Of a stretch of 64,000 bases of DNA, positions 44,466 to 53,641 are shown piece after piece. Each line of letters opens with the position of its first letter. Position 1 is the stretch's first letter. The notes under the pieces were generated by a model. That model worked only from the letters and a program-made list of their open reading frames with translations, did not search any database and was not told where the DNA came from. The DNA is from Phycisphaerales bacterium. GTDB lineage: Bacteria > Planctomycetota > Phycisphaerae > Phycisphaerales > UBA1924. The position numbers and the translations under genes are program-made. The stretch spans positions 62,001 through 126,000 of the forward strand of contig CAJPFG010000004.1 in assembly GCA_905339235.1 (NCBI GenBank), written 5' to 3'.

Positions 44466-45086
44466 ATGTCCCGCATACGCGGCCGCCCCCCTGCACATCA
44501 CCGCGGAGCCCGTGTGGCCGCGGGGCTTCTCGCGGTGGGACTTCTCGCCCTCGCGGCGTGGCCGGGCTGCACCGTCACCAAAACAAACTACCGGACGCTC
44601 AGTTTCTTCTTCGACGGCGTCCCCGACCCCGACCTTCCCACCGGCTCCATCGACCCCGCCACCGGCGCCGTCCGCGCCGTCGCCAGCCTCTCCGTTCATC
44701 CTCCCTACGCGGAGGAAAAATGCAGCGAGTGCCACAAGTCGCGCCTCCGCATGTCCAGGAATGACTCGGGCCTCTGCGCCAACTGCCACGCCGGAAAAAG
44801 CAGCGAGCACCAACGCATGCACGGCCCGGTCGCGGCGGGCGCGTGCTTGTGGTGCCACCACCCCCACGAATCCGCGCAGAAACACCTGCTCCGCGACAAT
44901 GACCGCGCCGTCTGCTCGCAATGCCACACGCCTCGCCTGCTGAACTCCGTCCGGGTCCCCGAGCACGCCGATGAGTCCCGCGCATGTTTGGAGTGCCACG
45001 TCGGCCACGGGGGGGACAGGCCGTTCCTGCTCCGCCAGGACGCCGCCACGGCCCAAACGCCCCCCGCGACTCCGGAGGCCCCATAG
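44466..45086 (+). CDS. Five-haem cytochrome c, probable lipoprotein
   Basis: 206 residues. The leader (about 18-36) ends AAWPGCTVT; its Cys could be lipidated, although the lipobox is imperfect. Five CxxCH sites follow in doubled-CxxCH style: CSECH, CANCH, CLWCHHPH, CSQCH, CLECHVGH, with HGPVAAGACLWCHHPH resembling the repeat unit of the large cytochromes at 49764 and 53638. It is placed directly before the barrel gene (5 bases between), so it may be the haem wire inserted in or attached to the barrel. Confidence 0.9.
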   Translation: MSRIRGRPPAHHRGARVAAGLLAVGLLALAAWPGCTVTKTNYRTLSFFFDGVPDPDLPTGSIDPATGAVRAVASLSVHPPYAEEKCSECHKSRLRMSRNDSGLCANCHAGKSSEHQRMHGPVAAGACLWCHHPHESAQKHLLRDNDRAVCSQCHTPRLLNSVRVPEHADESRACLECHVGHGGDRPFLLRQDAATAQTPPATPEAP

Positions 45087-45091
45087 CCCTC

Positions 45092-47104
45092 GTGCGCGCA
45101 CGCCCCCTCCAACTCCTGCTCGCGGCGGCCGCCACGGCCTCGGCCGCGCACGCGCAGAAAGCCACCGACGATGGTCCCGTCGTCGTCGGCGAGAGCCGGG
45201 GTCACTGGAAAGCCTTCGATCTGCAACGGCTCAACGCGGGCATCGAGTTCCTCGGGCGACACCGCTCCGACAAACTCTCCGTGAGCAACGAACCCGACCG
45301 CACCGACACCGAGACCCTCCTGCGCGAACTCTTCGGCATCTCCGGCCAGGCGTACATCGGGCACAAAAACCTCATCGACCTCACCGGCAGCGCCCGTCTG
45401 GGGCTCGAAGACCGCTTCCTCGACAGCGACACCCTCGGTGCCCAGGATCACAGCAGCGACTTCTCCAATCTGTTCGATCTCAACGCCCACTTCCTCGCCA
45501 ACAGCAAGGTCCCCTTCGACCTCTACACCCGACGTGAAGAGCAGTTCCTCGACCAGGACTTCTCCTCCTCCCTCACCACGACCACCTTCGAAACTGGCGC
45601 CGCGGCCCACATCCAGTCGGGCCGCGCACCCACCAACATCCGCGCCTTCCACCTCGAAACCGACCAGAACGACCAACTCGGACTGTTCGACTACTCCCTC
45701 GTGCAGAACACCTTCGCCGCCCAGTCGAACCTCGTGATCTCCGAGCGGCACCGTCTCGAGGTCCAGTATTCCTTCGACGACGTCAGCGAAACTCGCCCCG
45801 GCGGCTTTGAGAATGACTATCTCCGTCACGATCTCCTTCTGTCCGACGTCCTCAACTTCGACGCCAAACTCCCCCGCGAACTGCGGTCCTATCTCCGGTA
45901 CTTCAACCAGGACGGCGACTCCGGACAGGAAATCCTCCGACTCGACGAGCAACTTCTCCTCACGCACACCGATCGGTTCGAGTCGCGGTACAACTTCTCC
46001 GCCGAGCGACAGGCCCGCGGCGACGCCGATCAGAGCACCGTCCGCGGGTCGGCCCTCCTTCGGCACAAACTGTTCGAAAGTCTCGTCAGCACGGGCTCGG
46101 TCGGCGGACAGTGGCTCTCCTCCTCCTCCGACTTCACCAGCAACGAGTGGTTCGTGCAGGGCGGGCTCGAGTACACCAAGAAAGTGCCCAGGGGCCGCCT
46201 GAACGCCAGCATCGGCGGCACGTTCACTACGCAGCACAACGGCGAGCAGGGCGGCACGCTCGTGGTCATCGACGAACCGCACACCTTCAACGACCCCTTC
46301 CCGATCATCCTCTCTCGCCGCAATATCGTGCAGGGCTCGGTCGTGGTGACCGCCGCAGGCGGGTTCCCCACCTATCAGGAAAACGTCGAGTACACCATCG
46401 ACTACTTCGCCGACCGGGCGGAGATCCGCGTCATCGTCGGCTCGGGAATCTCCGATGGCCAGACCCTCCTCATCGACTACGACGTTGGGCCCGTACCCGC
46501 CTCCGACATCGACACGCTCTCACTCACCGCCTCGGCCCGATACACCGTCTCGGAGGGCTACCTGCGAGGCATCTCCATCTACTCGATCTACCGCTCGCAG
46601 GACCACAGCCTCGACGCCGCCGACCCCAGCCGTTTCGTCCTCGACGACACCACGAACCTCCTCTACGGCATCGAATACCGGCGAGAGGGCCTCCACCTCC
46701 GCGCCGAGCGCGAGAGCCACGACAGCACCGTCAACCCCTACGACACCACCCGGCTCCAGGCGTTCTACGACTACCGCTTCTCCCGCGGCTCGTCCCTCGG
46801 GCTCGATGCCACCCACGAGATCATCGACTACACCGATCCTGTCAATCAGGTGACGTTTTCCCGTCTCAGCGCCCGCTGGAACCAGAAGGTCGCCCGGGAG
46901 TTCGACCTCACCCTCCGAGTGGATTTTCGCGACGAATCCAACGATCTCCGAGGCGACACTCAGGGCATCGATCAGAGCCTCTCGCTCCGGTGGCGCCGCC
47001 GCCAGACCTCCGCCTACGCCACCATCCGAAACACGCTCCTCGAAACAGGAGAATCCGACAGAGTTTCGCAGTTCTTTGAGTTGGGCCTTCGGAGGGACTT
47101 CTAA
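45092..47104 (+). CDS. Outer-membrane beta-barrel protein of the cytochrome cluster
   Basis: 670 residues from a GTG start with GGAGG 13 bases upstream. A signal peptide (LQLLLAAAATASAAHA) leads into repeated amphipathic strands, e.g. RHRLEVQYSFDDVS, YLRYFNQDGD, RFESRYNFSAERQARGD, GGQWLSSSSDF and LRAERESHDST. The last residues, FFELGLRRDF, end in Phe as in outer-membrane assembly signals. It has no CxxCH and no N-terminal CxxC like that of MtrB. About 20 or more strands are possible. Position between the 5-haem lipoprotein and NHL/12-haem genes suggests a porin that lets electrons cross the outer membrane, as MtrB/PioB/OmbB do. A TonB-independent porin for solutes is the alternative. Confidence 0.82.
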   Translation: MRARPLQLLLAAAATASAAHAQKATDDGPVVVGESRGHWKAFDLQRLNAGIEFLGRHRSDKLSVSNEPDRTDTETLLRELFGISGQAYIGHKNLIDLTGSARLGLEDRFLDSDTLGAQDHSSDFSNLFDLNAHFLANSKVPFDLYTRREEQFLDQDFSSSLTTTTFETGAAAHIQSGRAPTNIRAFHLETDQNDQLGLFDYSLVQNTFAAQSNLVISERHRLEVQYSFDDVSETRPGGFENDYLRHDLLLSDVLNFDAKLPRELRSYLRYFNQDGDSGQEILRLDEQLLLTHTDRFESRYNFSAERQARGDADQSTVRGSALLRHKLFESLVSTGSVGGQWLSSSSDFTSNEWFVQGGLEYTKKVPRGRLNASIGGTFTTQHNGEQGGTLVVIDEPHTFNDPFPIILSRRNIVQGSVVVTAAGGFPTYQENVEYTIDYFADRAEIRVIVGSGISDGQTLLIDYDVGPVPASDIDTLSLTASARYTVSEGYLRGISIYSIYRSQDHSLDAADPSRFVLDDTTNLLYGIEYRREGLHLRAERESHDSTVNPYDTTRLQAFYDYRFSRGSSLGLDATHEIIDYTDPVNQVTFSRLSARWNQKVAREFDLTLRVDFRDESNDLRGDTQGIDQSLSLRWRRRQTSAYATIRNTLLETGESDRVSQFFELGLRRDF

Positions 47105-47118
47105 GATTGATCCATCCC

Positions 47119-48153
47119 ATGCGCCTTTCACTCGTCATCCTCCCCCTCCTGCTCGCCTGTCTGACCGCCTGCACCAGGCCCGCGGGCGTCCTGTTCGAGC
47201 CCGCAAGTTCCGTGCACGCCTGGCCCACCCCGCCCGACGAGGCCCGGATCCGCTACGTCGGCGAGATCCGCAGCGAGAGCGATCTCAAGCCCGCCCGCGG
47301 CGTGGGCGAATCCATCGGCCGCTTTCTCTTCGGAAAGGAGACCCCCAAGGGCATGGTCGGCCCGCTCGGAGTCTGCACCGACGGCGGTGACCTCGTCTTC
47401 ATCGCCGACCCCAACGCTCAGACCCTCCACGTCTTCGACCTCGCGTCGCGCCGATACCGCCAGTGGACGCCCCCGCCCAAGAGCCCTCGGTTCGTGCAAC
47501 CGATCGCCGTTGCCTTCGACGCCGGCCGCGTGCTCGTCTCCGACTCCGCGGCCGGGGTGATCTTCGAGTTCGACACCAAGGGAGTGTTCCGTGGTCTGCT
47601 CGGCGAGGGCGTCCTCCAGCGCCCCTGCGGATTGGCCGTCGAACCCGGCAGCGGCAACATTTTCGTCGCCGACGCCGCCGCTCATCAGATCGTCGTCCTT
47701 TCTCCCGACGGCACCGAATCGGCACGCATCGGCTCACGCGGCCAGGACGCCGGACGATTCAACTTCCCCACCTACGTCGCTTTCGACAGCCGCGCCCGCC
47801 TCTACGTCTCTGATTCCCTCAACTTTCGCGTGCAGGTCTTCGGCCCGCACGTGGAGTTCATCCGCGAGATCGGCCGAAAGGGCGATATGCCCGGTTACTT
47901 TGCCCAACCCAAGGGCATCGCCCTGGACCCCGAAGACCACCTGTACGTGGTGGACGCCAACTTCGAAGCCGTTCAGGTCTTTGATCCGGACGGAAACCTG
48001 CTCATGACCTTCGGCCACGAAGGGCGCGGCCCGGGAGAGTTCTGGCTGCCCGTCGGAATCTCCGCCGACCCGAAGGGCCGGCTCTGGATCGCCGATTCAT
48101 ACAATCGAAGAGTCCAGGTCTTCCAATACCTGCCCGCCGGAGGAAACCCATGA
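47119..48153 (+). CDS. NHL-repeat beta-propeller lipoprotein (copy 2)
   Basis: 344 residues. Leader MRLSLVILPLLLACLTACTR with lipobox LTAC. Six blades fill the rest: LGVCTDGGDLVFIADPNAQT, IAVAFDAGRVLVSDSAAGVI, CGLAVEPGSGNIFVADAAAH, YVAFDSRARLYVSDSLNFRV, GIALDPEDHLYVVDANFEAV, and GISADPKGRLWIADSYNRRV. It lacks the long Pro-rich tail of copy 1. The two copies flank the 5-haem protein and the barrel. Its stop overlaps the start of the 12-haem gene (ATGA), so the two products are probably made in fixed ratio. Confidence 0.9.
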   Translation: MRLSLVILPLLLACLTACTRPAGVLFEPASSVHAWPTPPDEARIRYVGEIRSESDLKPARGVGESIGRFLFGKETPKGMVGPLGVCTDGGDLVFIADPNAQTLHVFDLASRRYRQWTPPPKSPRFVQPIAVAFDAGRVLVSDSAAGVIFEFDTKGVFRGLLGEGVLQRPCGLAVEPGSGNIFVADAAAHQIVVLSPDGTESARIGSRGQDAGRFNFPTYVAFDSRARLYVSDSLNFRVQVFGPHVEFIREIGRKGDMPGYFAQPKGIALDPEDHLYVVDANFEAVQVFDPDGNLLMTFGHEGRGPGEFWLPVGISADPKGRLWIADSYNRRVQVFQYLPAGGNP

Positions 48154-49757
48154 ACTGGCATCTGTGCATGGCGATCGCCGGCGCCCTCACCTTCGCCGCC
48201 AACGCCCAACCCACCAGCGTGGTTGGAGGGCCCCACAACCTCTCCGCCGGGGGCCCCGGCAGGGTGCGCGCCGTCAACGAGAGCGAGGTGTGCATCTTCT
48301 GCCACGCCCCGCACAACGCAGCCCCCATCCGCCCGCTGTGGAACCGATCCATGCCCGCGGACGCGTACTCCATCTACACCAGCCGCGCCCTCGACGCCGT
48401 CCCCGGCCAGCCCACCGGTACCTCAAAGATGTGCCTTTCCTGCCACGACGGCACGATCGCCCTCGGGGCCATCGTGTCGCGCGACATGCCCATCGCCATG
48501 GCCGGCGGAGTCTCCACCATTCCCACCGGCCCCGGACACATCGGCACCGACCTTCGCGACGATCACCCAATCTCCTTCCGATTCGACTCCTCCCTCGCCG
48601 GGCAGGATCCTCACCTCCGAAACCCCTCTTCCCTCCCCCCCCAAGTCCGCCTCGACGCGAATCAGGAACTCCAGTGCACGGCATGCCACGACGCCCATGA
48701 CAACTCCATGGGCGATTTTCTGGTCATGCAGAACTCCGCCTCACAACTCTGCCTCTCCTGCCACAACGTCGGCTCGACCACCGTGACCGCGCACAACTCC
48801 TGCAACGCTTGCCACCAGCCCCACACGGCCCCCAGCGGCCCCTACCTGCTCCGGGGCGCCACCATCGCCGACACCTGCGTGCGCTGCCACAACGGAACCA
48901 TGCCCGGCGCCGCCAACATCCAGGACGACCTGAACAAGGCCTGGTCCCACGACACCCACAGCGAGATGGACCCTCCCGACCCCCAACGCGATCACGCCTC
49001 CTGCGTCAGTTGCCACGACCCGCACACCATGTCCCCCGGCCCCGGGAGCGCGCCCTCCGTGCATCCCAACTTCGGCCGGATCGACGGAGTGAACTCCTCG
49101 GGCGCTCCCGTGACAGTCGCCTCCGCCGAAGGCGAGGTGTGCTTCAAGTGCCACGCCGACGGCTCGACCATCGCCCCTCTCGTCCCCCGTCGCATCGCCC
49201 AGAACAACACCCGCCTGGAGTTCCATCCCGGCGCGGTCTCGTTCCACCCCGTGCTCGCGACCGGCCGAAACCCCGACGTGCCCAGCCTCAAGCCCGGGTG
49301 GACCACCTCCAGCATCATCTACTGCAGCGACTGCCACGCCTCCGAGACCGGCGAGTCGGCGGGCGGCTCGGGCCCCAGCGGCACGCACGGGTCGAACTTC
49401 CGCGCACTCCTCTCCGCCAGGTACGAGACGACCGACAATATCTCCGAAAGCGCCAGCACGTACGCGCTGTGCTACCGCTGCCACGATCGGGCCAGCCTCC
49501 TCGACGACCGCTCGTTCAAGGAGCACAAGAAGCACATTCAGGAAGAGCGCACGCCCTGCGCCGCCTGCCACGACTCGCACGGCATCGCGTCGTCGCAGGG
49601 AAACTCGACCAACAACAGCCACCTCATCAACTTCGCCACCAACATCGTCCAGCCCGACCCGGTCACCGGCCGTCTCGAGTTCCGCGATCTGGGATCGGCC
49701 CGGGGCGAGTGCTACCTCCGGTGTCACGGCGAGAACCACTCTCCCGAGCGGTACTGA
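48150..49757 (+). CDS. Exported 12-haem cytochrome c
   Basis: 535 residues with a signal peptide ending ANA|QP. Eleven CxxCH sites (CIFCH, CLSCH, CTACH, CLSCH, CNACH, CVRCH, CVSCH, CFKCH, CSDCH, CYRCH, CAACH) and a final CYLRCH (C-X3-CH). The first 130 residues are related to the four-haem protein at 42395 (GTDLRDDHPISFRFDSS). The central part uses doubled-CxxCH repeats (CHQPH, CHDPH). There is no membrane segment beyond the leader, so it is periplasmic or surface-exposed. The plus-strand operon ends here, 6 bases from the end of the opposing operon. Confidence 0.93.
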   Translation: MNWHLCMAIAGALTFAANAQPTSVVGGPHNLSAGGPGRVRAVNESEVCIFCHAPHNAAPIRPLWNRSMPADAYSIYTSRALDAVPGQPTGTSKMCLSCHDGTIALGAIVSRDMPIAMAGGVSTIPTGPGHIGTDLRDDHPISFRFDSSLAGQDPHLRNPSSLPPQVRLDANQELQCTACHDAHDNSMGDFLVMQNSASQLCLSCHNVGSTTVTAHNSCNACHQPHTAPSGPYLLRGATIADTCVRCHNGTMPGAANIQDDLNKAWSHDTHSEMDPPDPQRDHASCVSCHDPHTMSPGPGSAPSVHPNFGRIDGVNSSGAPVTVASAEGEVCFKCHADGSTIAPLVPRRIAQNNTRLEFHPGAVSFHPVLATGRNPDVPSLKPGWTTSSIIYCSDCHASETGESAGGSGPSGTHGSNFRALLSARYETTDNISESASTYALCYRCHDRASLLDDRSFKEHKKHIQEERTPCAACHDSHGIASSQGNSTNNSHLINFATNIVQPDPVTGRLEFRDLGSARGECYLRCHGENHSPERY

Positions 49758-49763
49758 TCCCCA

Positions 49764-51161
49764 TCACCTCGCCGGCGAACCCATCGCCGGCGCGGGCGTG
49801 TCCCGGTCGTACGCCGCCGGCTTGTGGCACCCCGGCGCGCACGACCCGCCCGTCGGCGTTTTCATGTAGTTCAGCGGCAGGTTCCACTGCCCGAACGACA
49901 CGTTGTCCGCGATCATCGTCTCGAACCGGCTCGCATGCACCGTGTGGCACGCGCGGCAACTGCGCCCCTGCGACGTCTTGTTCACATGCACCGCGTGCAG
50001 GTTCCTCGCGCCGTTGCGGAAGCCCGTCTCCTTCTCCGGGCTCTCCGCCAGCACCAGCGCCCGGTCGTGGCACTTGAAGCACAGCGCATACGCGCTGTCA
50101 GAGTACTGTTGATAGAACGACTGCTCGTACGGCTGCACCAGCAGCCCCTCGTTCATCCCCCCGTGCACGTCGTGGCACGCCGCGCACTCACCCTTCTCGA
50201 TCGGCCCGTGCTTATGGAACGCGGCCACCGTCAACTCCCCCGCCGCCGGAATCGTCCGGTCCTTGTCCACGACTATCGGCTTCTGGTGGCACTCCATGCA
50301 TGCGCCCACCGGGTCCTTGAGCAACTGCATCGCGTGATCGCTCCCGTGCGCCGCGTGGCAGTTCAGGCACGCCTTCGCGTCGGTCACCGCACCGTGCGGG
50401 TGCGTCGCCGCGGCCATCGCTTTTCCCACCGGCTCGTGGCACGAAATGCACAGGTCCTTGGGGTTGTTCTTCAGAATCTTCGTCTCGTTGGACGCGTGCG
50501 GCGTGTGGCACTGCGTGCAGTCTCCCTCCACGGGCTTGTGCGCGTGCGAAAAGCCGGAGATTGACTTGCCCACATCCTCGTGACAACTCAGGCACAGCGC
50601 CCGCTTCTCCATCGTCAGCAGTTTCTCGTGATCCGACGTGTGCGGCTGGTGACACGCCGCGCAGTTCTCCGCCGCCGGCTTGTGCGCGTGCGAGCCCTTC
50701 ATTGTGTCCTGATGGCACGACAGGCACAACTCCCCCATCGTCGCCTTCTTGAGCATCCGCGTGGTCTCGGAACCGTGGGGATCATGACAGCCCGTGCACT
50801 CCCCCTTCGCAACCGGCTGATGCACGAACGCCCCTTCCGTGCCCGACTTGTCGATGTGGCAAAAATCGCACAGCCCGCGGCCCTCGCGCTTCAGCAGGAA
50901 TGCGTGTTTCGCCGGGTCCTGGTACTCGTGACACGCGTCGCACGCCGAAACCGCCGTCGGCCCGTGCAGGTACTTGTGGTTCAGTTCCTTGGCATGGCAC
51001 CCCGAGTTCGTGCAGTCCAGCACCTTGGTCGTGGGGGTCGTCGTGGGGGTGATGGTGGGGGTCGTGGGGGTCGTGGGGGGCGTGGGGGGCGTGGGGGGCG
51101 TCTGCGCGCCCGCCAGCGACGCGACCGACACCAGGGCCATGGCCGCAACCCATCGCGTCAC
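49764..51161 (-). CDS. Exported 15-haem cytochrome c with Thr/Pro-rich N terminus
   Basis: 465 residues. The signal peptide ends LAGA|Q. Residues 21-46 form a Thr/Pro tract (encoded at 51027-51101) that may act as a spacer. Then about seven copies of a HGPV...G.C..CHDPHGS...L...P..LC..CH unit give 13 CxxCH sites. CTNSGCH (C-X4-CH) precedes them and CAPGCH (C-X3-CH) ends the series. The C-terminal part RNLHAVHVNKTSQGRSCRAC...GGSCAPGCHK recurs in the 53638 protein, so the two are paralogues. Its start overlaps the stop of the NapC-type gene, the last step of this operon. Confidence 0.93.
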   Translation of the reverse strand: MTRWVAAMALVSVASLAGAQTPPTPPTPPTTPTTPTITPTTTPTTKVLDCTNSGCHAKELNHKYLHGPTAVSACDACHEYQDPAKHAFLLKREGRGLCDFCHIDKSGTEGAFVHQPVAKGECTGCHDPHGSETTRMLKKATMGELCLSCHQDTMKGSHAHKPAAENCAACHQPHTSDHEKLLTMEKRALCLSCHEDVGKSISGFSHAHKPVEGDCTQCHTPHASNETKILKNNPKDLCISCHEPVGKAMAAATHPHGAVTDAKACLNCHAAHGSDHAMQLLKDPVGACMECHQKPIVVDKDRTIPAAGELTVAAFHKHGPIEKGECAACHDVHGGMNEGLLVQPYEQSFYQQYSDSAYALCFKCHDRALVLAESPEKETGFRNGARNLHAVHVNKTSQGRSCRACHTVHASRFETMIADNVSFGQWNLPLNYMKTPTGGSCAPGCHKPAAYDRDTPAPAMGSPAR

Positions 51162-52603
51162 GGTGTCCCCTCCTTCTTCGCGCGTTCACCCGCCAACACG
51201 TCCCGCGCCTGCTCCAGGAGCAACTGCGTGTACCGTGGATTGTGAACACCCCAACTCCCATCGGTCTTCACCAGGTTCAGCAGTTTGCGCACCCGCTCCA
51301 GCGCCTCCGCGTTCGCCCCGCCGCTCTCCGCCACCCGCAGCCCGGCCTCCACCTGGTCGTACAGCCCGTGCGTGGTCTTCTGCCACAGCGGGATCATCTT
51401 TTCCCCGAAGCCCGCCTGGTGGCACTGGTTGCACGCCGCGGGCTCCGCCGCCATGACGCTCGCGCCGCTGTCCGGCTTCACGCTCACCGGCCGCTGCTTG
51501 GTGTGACATCCCGTGCAATCCACGTGCGCCAGAAACATCGGGCTCACAGGCTGACTCTCGGGCGAGCCATGGTGATTCTCACCGAGATTGAAGTACGTGT
51601 CGCGCTGCACCCGGTGCTGATCCACGTGACAGCGGTTGCAATCGAAACTCTCCAGCGAGGCGGTCTGCACGTGCGGACCGTGCCGCACGTTCCCGTGACA
51701 ACTCGAGCACTCGATCTTGTGGTGGCCGAGCGTGTGCACCTTGTGCATTTCTTTGCTCTCCAGCACCCGCTCCACCCCGAACGTGTGACACTCCAGGCAC
51801 CGTCCATCCTCGATCGGAGGCGGCACCGCCGTCACCCCCTGGTGGCACGACTCGCACGAAGCGCCAAACGCCAGGAACTGCGCGTGATCGAACTTCAGGC
51901 CTTGAAACTCGATCTCTCCCCTCGGTGGATCATGACACGCCGTGCACGCCGCAGGCGGGGTCTTCTCACCGTTCCCCGATTCCGCCGGCGCCGGGTGCCC
52001 CGCCCCGTTGCTCCGCACCGTCAGGTAGATGACCTTCGTCTCCCGCCCGCTCACCGTCTCGGTCCCGCCGGTCGCCCCGTCCAGCAGGTGGCAAGTGATG
52101 CACACCGTGGTGTTGACCTCGAAGTGCTCATCGCCCTTCACGTGCGAGTGGCACGTCCCGCACGAAATCTCCACGCCCAGGTGCTTGGCCCCCAGATGCT
52201 TGGCGTGGTCGAACTTGAACCGCCCGTTGTCGATCGTCTTTTTTTCGAGCGTCTCGACCGAGTGACACCCCGACCGCGTACAGGACAACTGGCTGACCGA
52301 GGCCGACGGCTTCGTCGAAGTTCGGTGCAGCACGTCGTCCACGACCTGCCCCAGGCCGTTGAGTTTCGCCGCGATGAAGTTGTCCACCCCCGGCGAGATA
52401 TGGCACTGCACGCACTCCACGTCCTTGTGCGCGCTGTGCTTCCAACTCGTGTAGTACGGCTCCATGATGTGGCAGGAGTTGCAGAACGAACTCCGCGAAG
52501 TCGCCTCGACGCTGATGGTCCCCAGCAGGGCCATCGCCACCCCGCCGGCGAGAATCCACTTTCCCCACCGGCGGAATCTCAGTCGATCAAGAATCGCTCG
52601 CAT
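51158..52603 (-). CDS. Membrane-anchored 12-haem cytochrome with NapC/NrfH-type N terminus
   Basis: 481 residues. After a basic start, one span (about 13-34; WGKWILAGGVAMALLGTISV) leads into FCNSCHIMEPYYTSWKHSAH and ECVQCHISPGV, the pattern of NapC/NrfH/CymA quinol dehydrogenases where CxxCH-x-Met ligates the first haem. In total there are 11 CxxCH plus CTRSGCH (C-X4-CH). The rest is periplasmic, with HAKHLG/HAQFLA segments that may supply distal His ligands. It probably oxidises menaquinol and passes electrons to the operon's soluble cytochromes. A NapC head joined to so many further haems is larger than CymA (four). Confidence 0.9.
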   Translation of the reverse strand: MRAILDRLRFRRWGKWILAGGVAMALLGTISVEATSRSSFCNSCHIMEPYYTSWKHSAHKDVECVQCHISPGVDNFIAAKLNGLGQVVDDVLHRTSTKPSASVSQLSCTRSGCHSVETLEKKTIDNGRFKFDHAKHLGAKHLGVEISCGTCHSHVKGDEHFEVNTTVCITCHLLDGATGGTETVSGRETKVIYLTVRSNGAGHPAPAESGNGEKTPPAACTACHDPPRGEIEFQGLKFDHAQFLAFGASCESCHQGVTAVPPPIEDGRCLECHTFGVERVLESKEMHKVHTLGHHKIECSSCHGNVRHGPHVQTASLESFDCNRCHVDQHRVQRDTYFNLGENHHGSPESQPVSPMFLAHVDCTGCHTKQRPVSVKPDSGASVMAAEPAACNQCHQAGFGEKMIPLWQKTTHGLYDQVEAGLRVAESGGANAEALERVRKLLNLVKTDGSWGVHNPRYTQLLLEQARDVLAGERAKKEGTP

Positions 52604-52621
52604 GCGGGCTCCCGGGTAGTC

Positions 52622-53641
52622 CTATCGCGCGAGCAGCAACTCGGCGGCCTTACGGTATTCACACGACGCCCCCGCGGCATCGCCCCCCTTCTCCCGAATC
52701 CGCCCCAGCAGGTAGTGGGCCCGCGCGTTGGATGGGCTCTTCTCGATCACGCCGCGCACTGATCCCTCCGCGAGAGCCAACTCTTCGTCGCCCCTCTCCA
52801 CCCGGACCGCCGCCAACCCCAGAATTGCCTCCAGCGAATCCGGGTGATTCGTCAGGATCGACTTGAAAAACGGCTCCGCGTCCCCAAGCCGACTCTGCTT
52901 CAGCATCAACTCACCAAGCCCCAACTTGGCCTCCACGCTGTCCGGGGCCAGCGCGATCGCTTCCGCGTACCTCGCCTCCGCCATCTCGAACAACCCGTGC
53001 CGCGCCAACTCCCCCCCCAACTTCACCAGCCGCGCCGCCCGCGTCGCCTCCGGGCTCGCGTGCGGCGCCGCGCCCGCGTCCACCAACTGGTCCAGTTTCT
53101 CCACCGCGTGCTTCCCCGCCGCCACCAGCACCGCCTCCGCCAGAATCTCCTTGAACCGCGGCACGAATCCCGGCATCGCGTACGTCACCTTCGCGTGACC
53201 ATCCACCACCACCACCGTCGGAACCACCAGCACGCGATACGCCCCGAACGCGTCCCGCTTGGGGTCCTGCAGCACGATCGCCGGGAACCGCCCCTGCGCC
53301 GCCTCCTCCTTCAGTCGCGTCGGTTCCGTGTCCTGCGCCACGATCATGATCGGAACCACGCTCCCGGGCTCCACCCGGGCATCCGCCAGCACATCCATCA
53401 CGTCCGAACACGCCTGCTTCACCCCGTCGTGCCCGAACTCACCGAACACCAGCACCAGCGTCCGCGACGAGAGATCCTTCGTGCTCACCAGCGTCCCGTC
53501 GAGGTCTTTCAGCCGGATCGGCGGCGCATCCGATCCCCGCGGCGGCAACGCCCCGCCCGCATCCGCGGCGCCCACGAGCGCGCCCAGGACAACCGCCCCT
53601 CGCACCAGCGCCGCGCCCAACCTCGCGATCACCCTGTTCAT
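52622..53641 (-). CDS. Exported redoxin-fold protein with TPR repeats
   Basis: 339 residues. A signal peptide (ending ADA|GG) is followed by an AhpC/TSA-like thioredoxin fold (about 30-185): PPIRLKDLDGTLVSTKDLSS, LVLVFGEFGHDGVKQACSDV, VPIMIVAQDTEPTRLKEEAA, and VVPTVVVVDGHAKVTYAMPG with the cis-Pro. The active-site CxxC is absent: only one Cys follows the strand, in KQACSD. TPR units (about 205-335; RYAEAIALAPDSVEAKLGLG, FFKSILTNHPDSLEAILGLA) complete it. It lies between two cytochrome genes and may assist assembly or delivery of apocytochromes rather than act as a disulfide reductase. Confidence 0.85.
   Translation of the reverse strand: MNRVIARLGAALVRGAVVLGALVGAADAGGALPPRGSDAPPIRLKDLDGTLVSTKDLSSRTLVLVFGEFGHDGVKQACSDVMDVLADARVEPGSVVPIMIVAQDTEPTRLKEEAAQGRFPAIVLQDPKRDAFGAYRVLVVPTVVVVDGHAKVTYAMPGFVPRFKEILAEAVLVAAGKHAVEKLDQLVDAGAAPHASPEATRAARLVKLGGELARHGLFEMAEARYAEAIALAPDSVEAKLGLGELMLKQSRLGDAEPFFKSILTNHPDSLEAILGLAAVRVERGDEELALAEGSVRGVIEKSPSNARAHYLLGRIREKGGDAAGASCEYRKAAELLLAR

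Noticed and set aside
45092-47104. Identification of the barrel as MtrB itself
   Set aside because: There is no N-terminal CxxC and I can recognise no family motif. Only the Phe ending, strand pattern and gene context support a similar role.
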